Part shown: positions 53,193 to 62,272 of the stretch, piece after piece
Layout: every line of letters begins with the position of its first letter
Position numbering within the stretch: the first letter of the stretch is position 1
Program-made: the position numbers and the translations under genes
Notes under the pieces: model-generated
Told to the model about the DNA's origin: nothing
The model's input: only the letters and a program-made list of their open reading frames with translations
Database searches by the model: none
Assembly: GCF_033955345.1 (NCBI RefSeq)
Contig: NZ_CP138332.1
Span: 3,968,001-4,032,000, forward strand
From: Sphingobacterium bambusae
GTDB lineage: Bacteria; Bacteroidota; Bacteroidia; Sphingobacteriales; Sphingobacteriaceae
Length of the DNA: 64,000 bases
Reading direction: 5' to 3'

Positions 53193-55425
53193 ATATTTTC
53201 AACTCCTTGTTTTCCTTGTCGGAACAGCCAGCGCCTCCATGGCGCAGGGCACCGTCGACGACTACAAACGGGCTCAGGAGCTCCGCGGAAAAATCAGTAA
53301 TAAAGTCTACCATGTGCCAACGCAGATTCAGTGGAATGAGTCTGGAACATTGGCTTGGTACGAAAAGAATACGGCATCGGGCAAGAATTACGTGCTTGTA
53401 GATCCGGTAGCAAAAACAAAGAGCCCACTTTTTGAGCTCAAAGCCCTGACCGATGCTTTGCAAGCGGCGACCGGTAAGCCGGTAGACGAACGAGCAATCT
53501 CGACCGAACGTATGAAACTGGTCGACAAAAACCCGCTGGAGTTAGTCTACGATGGCTATACTTGGGCTTGGGATCGGACTGCGGAGAAACTGCAAAAAAA
53601 AGAAGAGGTAAAAAACGATCGCCGAGGCGGCTATTGGGGGCAGCGTTTTGATGATAGCAAAGCTGAACCCATAGAGTCACCAGATAAATCACAAGTAGCC
53701 TACATCAAAAATAGCAATATCTATGTGGCTAAGAAGGGAGATCCGAAATCAGAAAGACAGCTGACGTTCGATGGTAGTACAGGTGAATATTACGCGGCGC
53801 ATTTACATTGGTCGCCCGATGGCAAAAAGATAGCAACAAGCAAAGTACGCAAGGCCGAAGTGCGGATACTCACGTTGTTGGAATCGTCGCCACTTGACCA
53901 GTTGCAACCGAAATTGCAAACGCGTGACTACCCAAAACCAGGGGATGCCTTATCACAGTATTGCCCTGTTGTATACAACTTGGAAAAGAACAGCCTTTTC
54001 CAAACCGACAAAGCATTGATCGATAATCAATTTTCGGTCAGTCGCATCGACTGGCGGGACGATAGTCGTGCGATCACTTTTGAATTTAACAAACGTGGAC
54101 ACCAGCAGTACGCTGTTGTCGAGTTGGATGCGGTAGTGGGAGCTAGTAAATACCTGATCAATGAGACCAATAAGACCTTTATCGACTACAGCGGAAAGCG
54201 CTATCGTTTCGATATTCAAGACGGTAAAGAAATTATATGGGCTTCCGAACGCGATGGATGGAACCACCTTTATCTTTATGACGGGCAAACAGGAGCCGTA
54301 AAAAAACAGATTACCAAGGGCGAGTGGGTCGTTCGCCGCGTTGTCTCGGTTGACACCACAGCGCGTGAAATTGTTTTTGAAGCAAGCGGCAAAAATAAGG
54401 GCCAAGACCCGTACTTCACACATTACTACCGCATTGATTTTGATGGTAAGAACATGAAGGAACTCACCAACGAGAATGCAAACCATACGGGTTATTTCAG
54501 CCCTGGTAGTGCCTATTTCGTTGACGTATTTTCGCGGATTGATCAGGCACCACAGGCGGTATTGCGTGATCAGTCGGGTAAAGTGTTGATGCCCTTAGAG
54601 CAGGCTGATGAGCAAGCGTTGCTTGCTACCGGTTGGAAAGCGCCTGAAGTTTTTACATCCAAGGCGCGCGATGGAAAAACGGATATCTGGGGTATTATCA
54701 TCCGCCCGACTAATTTCGATCCGCAAAAGAAGTATCCCGTTATTGAATACATTTATGCTGGTCCGCACAGTTCCTTCGTTCCGAAAACTTTTATCCCGAA
54801 TCCTAGCGGCATGCAAGAGCTTGCTGAGCTTGGTTTTATCGTGGTGCAGATCGATGGAATGGGAACCTCAAATCGCTCAAAAGCATTTCAGGACGTATGC
54901 TGGAAAAACCTCAAAGATGCCGGTTTCCCGGATCGTATCCTATGGATGAAAGATGCAGCAAAAAAATATCCTTCTATGGACCTCGAGCATGTGGGAATCT
55001 ATGGGACCTCCGCCGGAGGGCAGAGCTCCACTGCAGCGGTCTTGTTCCATCCCGAATTTTATAAGGTTGCTGTTTCATCCTGCGGATGTCATGACAATCG
55101 TATGGACAAGATTTGGTGGAATGAGCAGTGGATGGGATGGCCTATTGGACCCGAATATGCCGCATCATCCAATATTGAGCATGCATCTAATTTGGAGGGT
55201 AAGCTCATGCTTATCGTTGGTGAACTGGATGACAACGTCGATCCTTCCTCAACCTACCAATTGACGAATGCTTTGATCAAAGCCAACAAAGATCATGAAC
55301 TGATCCTCGTACCCGGTATGGGGCATTCCTCCGGCGGTGACTATGGCGAGAAGAAAAGGAGGGACTTTTTTGTGAAGCATCTCCTTGGAACCAATCCACC
55401 AGCGTGGAATAATAATGCCAAGTAG
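53182..55425 (+). CDS. S9 family peptidase, DPP-IV-like
   Basis: 747 residues from ATG 53182 (MYNKYFQLLVFLVGTASASM; signal peptide), overlapping the permease gene. The N-terminal beta-propeller (about 25-480) includes HLHWSPDGKKIATSK and WASERDGWNHLYLYD, typical of dipeptidyl peptidase IV. The C-terminal alpha/beta hydrolase holds the triad: Ser about 609 in IYGTSAGGQSS, Asp about 683 in GELDDNVDPSSTYQL and His about 716 in PGMGHSSGG. The usual GWSYGG nucleophile motif is GTSAGG here. DPP-IV enzymes release Xaa-Pro dipeptides and some accept Xaa-Hyp, which fits a hydroxyproline operon. It is the last gene, closed by the terminator at 55519. Confidence 0.92.
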   Translation: MYNKYFQLLVFLVGTASASMAQGTVDDYKRAQELRGKISNKVYHVPTQIQWNESGTLAWYEKNTASGKNYVLVDPVAKTKSPLFELKALTDALQAATGKPVDERAISTERMKLVDKNPLELVYDGYTWAWDRTAEKLQKKEEVKNDRRGGYWGQRFDDSKAEPIESPDKSQVAYIKNSNIYVAKKGDPKSERQLTFDGSTGEYYAAHLHWSPDGKKIATSKVRKAEVRILTLLESSPLDQLQPKLQTRDYPKPGDALSQYCPVVYNLEKNSLFQTDKALIDNQFSVSRIDWRDDSRAITFEFNKRGHQQYAVVELDAVVGASKYLINETNKTFIDYSGKRYRFDIQDGKEIIWASERDGWNHLYLYDGQTGAVKKQITKGEWVVRRVVSVDTTAREIVFEASGKNKGQDPYFTHYYRIDFDGKNMKELTNENANHTGYFSPGSAYFVDVFSRIDQAPQAVLRDQSGKVLMPLEQADEQALLATGWKAPEVFTSKARDGKTDIWGIIIRPTNFDPQKKYPVIEYIYAGPHSSFVPKTFIPNPSGMQELAELGFIVVQIDGMGTSNRSKAFQDVCWKNLKDAGFPDRILWMKDAAKKYPSMDLEHVGIYGTSAGGQSSTAAVLFHPEFYKVAVSSCGCHDNRMDKIWWNEQWMGWPIGPEYAASSNIEHASNLEGKLMLIVGELDDNVDPSSTYQLTNALIKANKDHELILVPGMGHSSGGDYGEKKRRDFFVKHLLGTNPPAWNNNAK

Positions 55426-55518
55426 TCCATGTCAGGATTAAGCTGTTGGTAAACATAAAGCTACCACCTAGCTTCCCCGCAAACGAATAATCTAGTCAAC
55501 CCTACATCATAACCCGAA

Positions 55519-55546
55519 GCCACCTCATTCTGCAGGTGGCTTTTTT
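55519..55546 (+). terminator. Intrinsic terminator of the hydroxyproline operon
   Basis: GCCACCT pairs with AGGTGGC over an eight-base loop, followed by six T residues. Confidence 0.85.
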
Positions 55547-55897
55547 GTTGTTCCTACCGCAAAATCAACGATAGATCGTCTCTTCTTTTATCCATTTTTC
55601 AAAACTCTTTCCAGCAACTCCTCCGCTTAAAATTGGGATTTATAATAAGTGTCAATTTAACAGTTAAAATATGGTAATGAGTAGGCAAAATCCGACTAAA
55701 ATATAGTCTTACGTTCCGCTAAATTTGGTTTATAGAGTTGTAACTAATCAATTACAAAAGCTGCTAACCCTTGCGCGACCGACAACAGTCGGGCGTGGCT
55801 ACCATGTGACCGAAATTCTATAAGTATTTGACGGATAGTGAATTGATTTTATTGATTGACATTTTTGAACATAACTATATACTTATTAAATCAAATT
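55547..55897. other. Intergenic region before the second SusC module
   Basis: No gene seen. TAAATTTG at 55720-55727 fits a -7 box but would give a leader of about 165 bases; a TTG codon at 55856 opens the SusC frame but is an unlikely start. I see no riboswitch-like fold. Confidence 0.45.
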
Positions 55898-58800
55898 ATG
55901 AATATGCATGAACACCCCCCAAGAAAAATCCTGTTTGGAATTTTAACCCTGTTGTTTCTGCTGGGCAATCAGCTTTATGCACAACAACGAATGATCAGCG
56001 GCCTAGTGAAAGACGAACGCGGGAATGCCTTGGCGGACGTCTCCGTTTCGGAGAAAAACAGCAAGAACGGAGCTAAGACAGATGTCAGTGGAAAATTTCA
56101 AATCAATACCAGTACAGCCCTTCCGGAGTTGATATTCAGTTCGGTAGGTTATCTAAAGCAGACCTCGGTCGTGGCTGCCGGTTTGGCGGAGATGAACATT
56201 GTGTTAAAGGAAGATGGTGCCGGAATAGAAGAGGTGGTGGTGTTGGGATACCAAGAGGTCAGCCGGAAGAAAGTGACTGCTGCCGTGACTACCATCAAAG
56301 GGAAGGAGATTGAAAATATTCCCTATCCTACCTTTGACCAAATGTTGCAAGGACGTGTGGCCGGCTTGACCGCTTTGAGTGCATCGGGCGAGCCGGGAAG
56401 CAACGGTGTTGTCAACATTCGGGGAAGCAATAGTGTTACCTTGGGCGGCGTCAGTTACCCTTTATATGTTATCGACGGTATGATCTATGACGTTAACGAT
56501 ATGCCCAATGCCTACGGCAACAACCCGCTGATTTCGATCAATCCCAATGATATCGAGTCCATTGACGTGCTCAAAGATGCCGCGGCTGCAGCGATATACG
56601 GCTCTCGTGGCGCAAATGGCGTGATCATGGTGAAAACCAAAACGGCGAAAGCTGGTGCTCCACCACGATTCAACCTCAATTTCTACCAAGGTATAGCCAC
56701 CAAGCCTACCTTGCGGTCGGTTACCGTTGGTGCGGGCGAGCGTCGGCAAAAAATGGATCTGCTGCATAGGATGGGCGTTTGGGAAAATTTGGCTAACCTC
56801 TCCATGTTCCTGACCGACAGTTTAAATACGGCTTTTAACAACAACAGCGATTGGCAGGGTATTTTCATCAAAACAGCCCCCACAACCAATGTGGATGCCA
56901 GTATGGATGGCTCGTCGGGTACCACGCAATATCGCCTGTCTATGGGATATTACAAGGAAGATGGTTCGATGATTGGTTACGGCCTGCAACGCTTTGCGCC
57001 AAAGCTCAACCTCACGATCAATCCCTTTGAGCGCGTTCGGCTTACCACAACCTTAAATCCAACTTTTGTGGATATAAAACACGGCTTCGGCGATGGTAAT
57101 AATTTCCCCTTTACCACTTGGAGCTTTCCTTCCTCGTTCTGGAAGCTAACTGATCAACAAATCACGGCCTACCGAGGCGAATACGATACCATGGATGAAG
57201 ATGTGACAGCGACTATTATGTCTAACACGCAGCTCAACATCGATATCTTAAAAGATTTAAGGTTTACCAGTTCATTTTCCTACACCTATAATAACAACCG
57301 TCGCGATTGGGTGCACAGTCGTTTTATCAACGGTACGGGTGCAGACAATGCCTACAATTGGGGGAATCTCACGAAGGTTTGGGAAATCGAGAATTACCTA
57401 ACTTGGACAAAGACTTGGAAAGACCATACCCTAAACATAGTGGCTGGTCAGCAGGCGCAGCAGCAAAGTAATAAAAGGACCTATGCATACGCTTACGATG
57501 TGACGGGAAGCACCATTTACAATATGTCGCCGGGAAATGATCTTTTCGCGGAGACCTTTGTCGAACAGAGGGAGCGCGTAGCCGCTTTTGGACGTTTCAA
57601 TTACGATTATAAAGGAAAATATATCTTTTCGTCCAGCTATCGCCGCGACGCCTCTTCACGGTATAATGTTTCCAAGCGCTGGACAGATTTCTATTCCTTT
57701 TCGGTAGCCTACAATATGGCCGATGAGGATTTCTTTGAACCGCTAAAAGCGACGATGAACCAGTTTAAATGGCGTGCCAGCTACGGTGTGACCGGAAATG
57801 ACCCGGCCAACTACTATGCGCAGTATAACCTCTTATCCAGTAATGCAACCTACTATAATTCATCGTTTGGACAAGGCGCTTCAGCGAGAGCGACTACCTA
57901 TAATGGAACTACCGTCCTGCATCCAAATTATGACTCCTATGCAGGTAATCGTAACCTGACTTGGGAGAAATATCCCCAGTTCAACGTAGGTCTTGATCTC
58001 AGCTTTTTTGAAAGTCGCTTTAATCTCACGACAGATTGGTATGTTCGGGATGCCCAAAATGTGTATTACAGTGATCTCGTTGCACCGACCACTTCGGGCT
58101 ATGCCCAATATAGCGGCAACGTGATCGACCTGCGGAACACCGGCGTGGAGTTTACCCTAAACGCGGATATCCTGCCCCGCAGCAATAAATTCCAATGGAA
58201 CAGCACTTTTACCTTGGCGATCAATGATAATTACATCACCAAATTGCCCAATGGTGGACAGGATCTTGTCGTAGGCCCGGCTTGGATGCAACAAACACTG
58301 ACCGTAGGAAAGCCTCTATTTGCTTATAAAGTATGGGAAGTGGATGGGGTATATGCAACCGATGCGGAGGTACCTACGGATCCTTTAACAGGAACGAAGA
58401 TGACCATGTTGGGGGCAACCATGCGCGCTGGCGACCCTATCTTAAAAGACCAAAACGGAGACTATCGTATTGACGAAAACGACAAAGTGGATTATGGTAG
58501 CCCCAATGCGCGTGTCACGGGTGGATGGGTCAACACATTTGCGTACAAAGGTTTCTCGATGTCGGTACTATGTAGCTTTATACAAGGACGTCGGGTTTGG
58601 AACGGATACACTTCGGATAAGTTGAACGGAACGGCGGCAGATATCTATCAGCGCTGGGGCACCATTGCTGGACCTTCTACCTTGGACGGGCTAAATTACT
58701 GGGAAGGCCCAGGTGATACGGATGCGGAATTTGGAAACATCACCAACACCAGCATAGACCGCTGGCATATCGCCCAATCGCACTTCGTGGAAGATGGTAG

Positions 58801-59026
58801 CTTTTTCCGCATCAAGAATATTATGTTGGGCTACGCACTTCCGACGGATTTGGTAAGCCGCTGGAAGCTCAAAAGCGCCCGCCTGTTCGGGATGATTGAT
58901 AATGTGTATCTAAAGAACAATTCCACGCTGCCCGATCCAGAGGCCGTTCGGCCCAATGGTTACAGCGATGGAAATGGATATCCGCTGGTACGTAAGTTTA
59001 CGCTCGGTGTTAATTTGATCTTTTAA
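55898..59026 (+). CDS. SusC/RagA TonB-linked transporter (module copy 2)
   Basis: 1042 residues from ATG 55898 (MNMHEHPPRK, then a hydrophobic segment ILTLLFLLGNQLYAQ). Beta sandwich (VKDERGNALADVSVSEKN), plug (EEVVVLGYQEVSRKKVTAA; NDIESIDVLKDAAAAAIYG) and barrel ending FTLGVNLIF. It is the paralogue of the SusC at 28212: GYQ-VSRKK, LLQGR/MLQGR-VAG, GERRQKMDLLHR, LTDSLNTAFNNNSDWQ and DPEAVRPNGYSDGNGYPL all align. There is no STN domain. It heads an operon of at least five genes that runs out of the window. Confidence 0.95.
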   Translation: MNMHEHPPRKILFGILTLLFLLGNQLYAQQRMISGLVKDERGNALADVSVSEKNSKNGAKTDVSGKFQINTSTALPELIFSSVGYLKQTSVVAAGLAEMNIVLKEDGAGIEEVVVLGYQEVSRKKVTAAVTTIKGKEIENIPYPTFDQMLQGRVAGLTALSASGEPGSNGVVNIRGSNSVTLGGVSYPLYVIDGMIYDVNDMPNAYGNNPLISINPNDIESIDVLKDAAAAAIYGSRGANGVIMVKTKTAKAGAPPRFNLNFYQGIATKPTLRSVTVGAGERRQKMDLLHRMGVWENLANLSMFLTDSLNTAFNNNSDWQGIFIKTAPTTNVDASMDGSSGTTQYRLSMGYYKEDGSMIGYGLQRFAPKLNLTINPFERVRLTTTLNPTFVDIKHGFGDGNNFPFTTWSFPSSFWKLTDQQITAYRGEYDTMDEDVTATIMSNTQLNIDILKDLRFTSSFSYTYNNNRRDWVHSRFINGTGADNAYNWGNLTKVWEIENYLTWTKTWKDHTLNIVAGQQAQQQSNKRTYAYAYDVTGSTIYNMSPGNDLFAETFVEQRERVAAFGRFNYDYKGKYIFSSSYRRDASSRYNVSKRWTDFYSFSVAYNMADEDFFEPLKATMNQFKWRASYGVTGNDPANYYAQYNLLSSNATYYNSSFGQGASARATTYNGTTVLHPNYDSYAGNRNLTWEKYPQFNVGLDLSFFESRFNLTTDWYVRDAQNVYYSDLVAPTTSGYAQYSGNVIDLRNTGVEFTLNADILPRSNKFQWNSTFTLAINDNYITKLPNGGQDLVVGPAWMQQTLTVGKPLFAYKVWEVDGVYATDAEVPTDPLTGTKMTMLGATMRAGDPILKDQNGDYRIDENDKVDYGSPNARVTGGWVNTFAYKGFSMSVLCSFIQGRRVWNGYTSDKLNGTAADIYQRWGTIAGPSTLDGLNYWEGPGDTDAEFGNITNTSIDRWHIAQSHFVEDGSFFRIKNIMLGYALPTDLVSRWKLKSARLFGMIDNVYLKNNSTLPDPEAVRPNGYSDGNGYPLVRKFTLGVNLIF

Positions 59027-59064
59027 CAATAACGACCAAATAACACGATTTAAACATATTTCAA

Positions 59065-60573
59065 ATGAAAAATCCGATGAAGAAATCATATATATTTTTT
59101 GCAGCACTCGCTGTCACCTTATGCCTCACGGCATGTAATAAATTTTTGGATGAGGAGCCCATCAGCTCCAAATCCAGCGAGACCTTTTGGGAAACCGAAA
59201 AAGATGGCAATTCGGCCGTTGCCAGTATGTACGCGCTACTACGCCAAGGGATGAATAATGGTCTTTTCCATTACGCGCACGGCGACTTACCCACCGATAT
59301 TTTTAGCTCGGATCGGGACCTTGGCGGTGAAGACTTTAACTACATCCAAGATGCCGATTGGTCTATCGCCATCCCGGCGGCTAGCACCTGGCGCGTCATG
59401 ATGCGGAATCGGCGCTTTGATCATTTTTACAGCGCCATTGTGCAAGCCAACAATTGTTTGGCCAACCTGCCTCGGATTCCTGCGGCAAACTTCGATACGG
59501 AATACGAGACCTCGATCCGTCATTTTATTGGCGAAGCCTATTTCGTACGCGCTTTTGCCTACTTCTATATGGCGCGTGTTTGGGGCGGTGTTCCTATTGT
59601 CAGCGATCAGGTGAGTACGGGTCTCGACATGACCAATTACCAACGCGCCAGTGCAGAGGATGTCCTGAACAAAGCCTTGGAAGATGCCTTGACGGCAAAA
59701 AGCTATCTCGGGTGGGATAACGTATCTACCGTCGATAAACATGTGCGTGCCAACAAAGGAGCGGCCTTGGCTTTGCTGGCGCATATTTACGCTTGGAAAG
59801 CCGACTATGCAAACTGTGAACTTGCTGCCAAAGAGCTGATGAACAGCAACTATTATAGTTATGCCTCGCGGACGACCTACACGGATATTTTTAAAGGAAA
59901 TTCTACCGAGGGGATTTTTGAAATAGCGCAAAACAGCAGCACGGAAGCCGCCGCCGCCATGATCGGTTCCTTTACGCTAAAGACACCTTATTTAACCACG
60001 AATACTGGTAATGCCTTATGGCCATTAGATACCCTGACCTTGCGACAAACCCTTTTCACCGATCGCAGTGACCTACGGGTGCAGCATGGTTTTGATTTCT
60101 TTGATACGGGCGATCCGATCTGTTTAAAATATAAAAACCTCTCCTATACATCTAGTGGTACAGCTGTAATGCCTTTGTATATGAGTAATATTATAGTCTT
60201 TCGTTTGTCGGATATTGCCTTACTACTGGCCGAGGCCCATGCCTACCAAGGCGAGTATAGCGCTGCCCGCGACTTGCTGAACCGCATTCGGGGCTTAGCT
60301 GGCTTGGGATCATCTACGGTAGCTAATGCGGATCTCTTTGAAGCGGTAATCAATGAACGAGGAAAGGAGCTTTTTCTGGAAGGACATCGTTTCTATGATC
60401 TTGTGCGCCTAGCCAAAATAAAGGGCGTCTATCGCTTTGGCTCCGGTGGATCTGCGAAAATTTCAAGCAGTGAATTTCAACAGGGGAAATATTATTGGCC
60501 TATTGATCCGCTCTTGATCAGCAATAACCCCCTATTTGCACAAACCGCATACTGGTCTTCTGAAATGCAATAA
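59065..60573 (+). CDS. SusD/RagB lipoprotein (module copy 2)
   Basis: 502 residues; ATG 59077 (MKKSYIFF) is an alternative. Lipobox CLTAC then NKFLDEEPISSKSSETFW. The TPR-like FIGEAYFVRAFAYFYMARVW and C-terminal NERGKELFLEGHRFYDLVR and YYWPIDPLL are as in the SusD at 31357. It is the lid partner of the SusC 38 bases upstream. Confidence 0.95.
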   Translation: MKNPMKKSYIFFAALAVTLCLTACNKFLDEEPISSKSSETFWETEKDGNSAVASMYALLRQGMNNGLFHYAHGDLPTDIFSSDRDLGGEDFNYIQDADWSIAIPAASTWRVMMRNRRFDHFYSAIVQANNCLANLPRIPAANFDTEYETSIRHFIGEAYFVRAFAYFYMARVWGGVPIVSDQVSTGLDMTNYQRASAEDVLNKALEDALTAKSYLGWDNVSTVDKHVRANKGAALALLAHIYAWKADYANCELAAKELMNSNYYSYASRTTYTDIFKGNSTEGIFEIAQNSSTEAAAAMIGSFTLKTPYLTTNTGNALWPLDTLTLRQTLFTDRSDLRVQHGFDFFDTGDPICLKYKNLSYTSSGTAVMPLYMSNIIVFRLSDIALLLAEAHAYQGEYSAARDLLNRIRGLAGLGSSTVANADLFEAVINERGKELFLEGHRFYDLVRLAKIKGVYRFGSGGSAKISSSEFQQGKYYWPIDPLLISNNPLFAQTAYWSSEMQ

Positions 60574-60593
60574 ACACGATTAGATTTTGTAGA

Positions 60594-61244
60594 ATGAAAA
60601 CATATATCAAACTTATTTTGTCGGCAGGGCTATTATCCTTGCTGCTGTTCCAGACCTCCTGCAGTAAGGAGGACTATTTGACGGATACGGGGTTGCATCA
60701 AGCGCAAACACCGCTCGATGCCTACGACTATTTAGCTGCGCATCCCTACCATTATTTTGATACGCTGCTGACGATCATCGATCATTACAACCTGAAAGAA
60801 GAAGTCAATTCCGCCGGTACTTTCTATGCACCAACTGATCGTTCGGTCAACCTGTTTATCCGGCAAAAACAAACAGCGCTGCGTTTGGAGGACGAGGATG
60901 CTGTTTATACCTTGGAGAGCCTTTTTGAGGATCTTCCGGCCGATTCGGTCAAACAATACCTTTTTAATGAAAAAATGACCTTAGATCAGCTATCAACAAC
61001 GGAGACGACCTACAATACCTTGGGAACGACCGCTGTCAAGATACAAAAAGTGTTACAGACAGATGCAGCTTACTATACCTGGTCTACCACCCCCGTCTAC
61101 TTCTTGTATTACATTAAGGATGTGGGTGCTGCTACACCCACACGGGTGCAATGTCAAACAACGGGCATATTGACCAAAAACGGGACGGGAACTATTTTAC
61201 ATGTGTTGGCAAACACGCATGTGTTTTCAAGCTTTACCAATTAA
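60594..61244 (+). CDS. FAS1 (fasciclin)-like lipoprotein (module copy 2)
   Basis: 216 residues, lipobox QTSC then SKEDYLTDTG. One FAS1-like domain: DAYDYLAAHPYHYFDTLLT, LKEEVNSAGTFYAPTDRS and the final TILHVLANTHVF. The counterpart at 32980 has the same order of motifs but low overall identity, showing an old duplication. A surface-binding or adhesion role is inferred from the fold and from its place behind SusD. Confidence 0.82.
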   Translation: MKTYIKLILSAGLLSLLLFQTSCSKEDYLTDTGLHQAQTPLDAYDYLAAHPYHYFDTLLTIIDHYNLKEEVNSAGTFYAPTDRSVNLFIRQKQTALRLEDEDAVYTLESLFEDLPADSVKQYLFNEKMTLDQLSTTETTYNTLGTTAVKIQKVLQTDAAYYTWSTTPVYFLYYIKDVGAATPTRVQCQTTGILTKNGTGTILHVLANTHVFSSFTN

Positions 61245-61252
61245 TGTTTTAG

Positions 61253-62233
61253 ATGATGAAGAAATTTTTAATCAAACCAGTACTATTCGTCGCTTTGCTG
61301 GGTGTACTGGTTGTTTACGCATGCAGCAAGCCCGAGATCGGCTACCTTAGTGAACACATCTTTTACTTGGCCAATCCATTCCGTGTGGAGCAGGGAAAGA
61401 CAACCTATTCCTCGCCGATTGTCGGTAATGGATCCACGAATCCTTTATCCGTGAGCTTGCTGAAGGTGAAAGACAATAGCGGTAAGGACATCACCGAAGA
61501 TTTTACGGCGCCCCGCATGATTTACACCTTCGTGGATCAGATAACGAGTGAGGATAATACCCTGGAGAAGCTCGGTCAAAAAATCAAAGATAGCTTGGTA
61601 ACGCCCTTTCAGATCAATCCTTTAGGCGGACGCCTAGAGTTTTCTGCGGCCACTTCCTATTTACCGACAGGTACATTCAATATCGATGTGGAGGTAAGCA
61701 ATAGTAAAGGTAAAAGAACCTTGAGCGATGCCTGTGCCATAGAACTGATCCCTTTAACGACCACCCATACGATTGCCTACAAAAGGGTGAACAACGATGA
61801 TGTGTATTATACTGAAGATGCTAACATCTTCGTGGATGTAAAGCACGAGTCGGGCACAGAAGGTTCTTGGTGCATTTACAAATTTGTTGACAAAAATGGT
61901 GAAATCTTGAGCCCTGCAGATGGTGATATCGTCCGCCGATCAAATACCTTTCCTTATTTTACGGACTGGAATCCTTATTACCCGTTAACCGTTACCGATA
62001 CAGCACTGGTTCATCAAATGCCCGACTATGGGATCACCTTCCCATATTTCTCGGTCCTTTCTGTGGGGGGCACCCGCTGGGAGGATGCCAATATGCGGAA
62101 TGATTTTAAGATTCCTGCCGGACGCTTGAATGAAACTAGCAAGGACCTCAATGGCCTGATATCGTTTAAGTTTTATACCTCGGGTACTTTTACCATAACT
62201 ACGCACTTACGCAGTTTCACCAAAGCGAATTAA
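61253..62233 (+). CDS. Beta-rich surface lipoprotein of unknown function (module copy 2)
   Basis: 326 residues, lipobox VYAC then SKPEIGYLSEHIFY. It aligns by eye with the lipoprotein at 33687: both have an N-terminal segment ending near residue 110, the INPLGGRLEFSAATSYLP motif, IDVEVSNSKGKR, and late FVDKNGEILSPADGDIVRR against IDKNGNAFNPRAGEIVKR. No catalytic residues stand out. It starts eight bases after the FAS1-like gene and 39 bases before the DUF6055-type gene. Confidence 0.75.
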   Translation: MMKKFLIKPVLFVALLGVLVVYACSKPEIGYLSEHIFYLANPFRVEQGKTTYSSPIVGNGSTNPLSVSLLKVKDNSGKDITEDFTAPRMIYTFVDQITSEDNTLEKLGQKIKDSLVTPFQINPLGGRLEFSAATSYLPTGTFNIDVEVSNSKGKRTLSDACAIELIPLTTTHTIAYKRVNNDDVYYTEDANIFVDVKHESGTEGSWCIYKFVDKNGEILSPADGDIVRRSNTFPYFTDWNPYYPLTVTDTALVHQMPDYGITFPYFSVLSVGGTRWEDANMRNDFKIPAGRLNETSKDLNGLISFKFYTSGTFTITTHLRSFTKAN

Positions 62234-62272
62234 AAGATCGAAGCGAGTTATGATGTTCATTTAAAAACAGAA

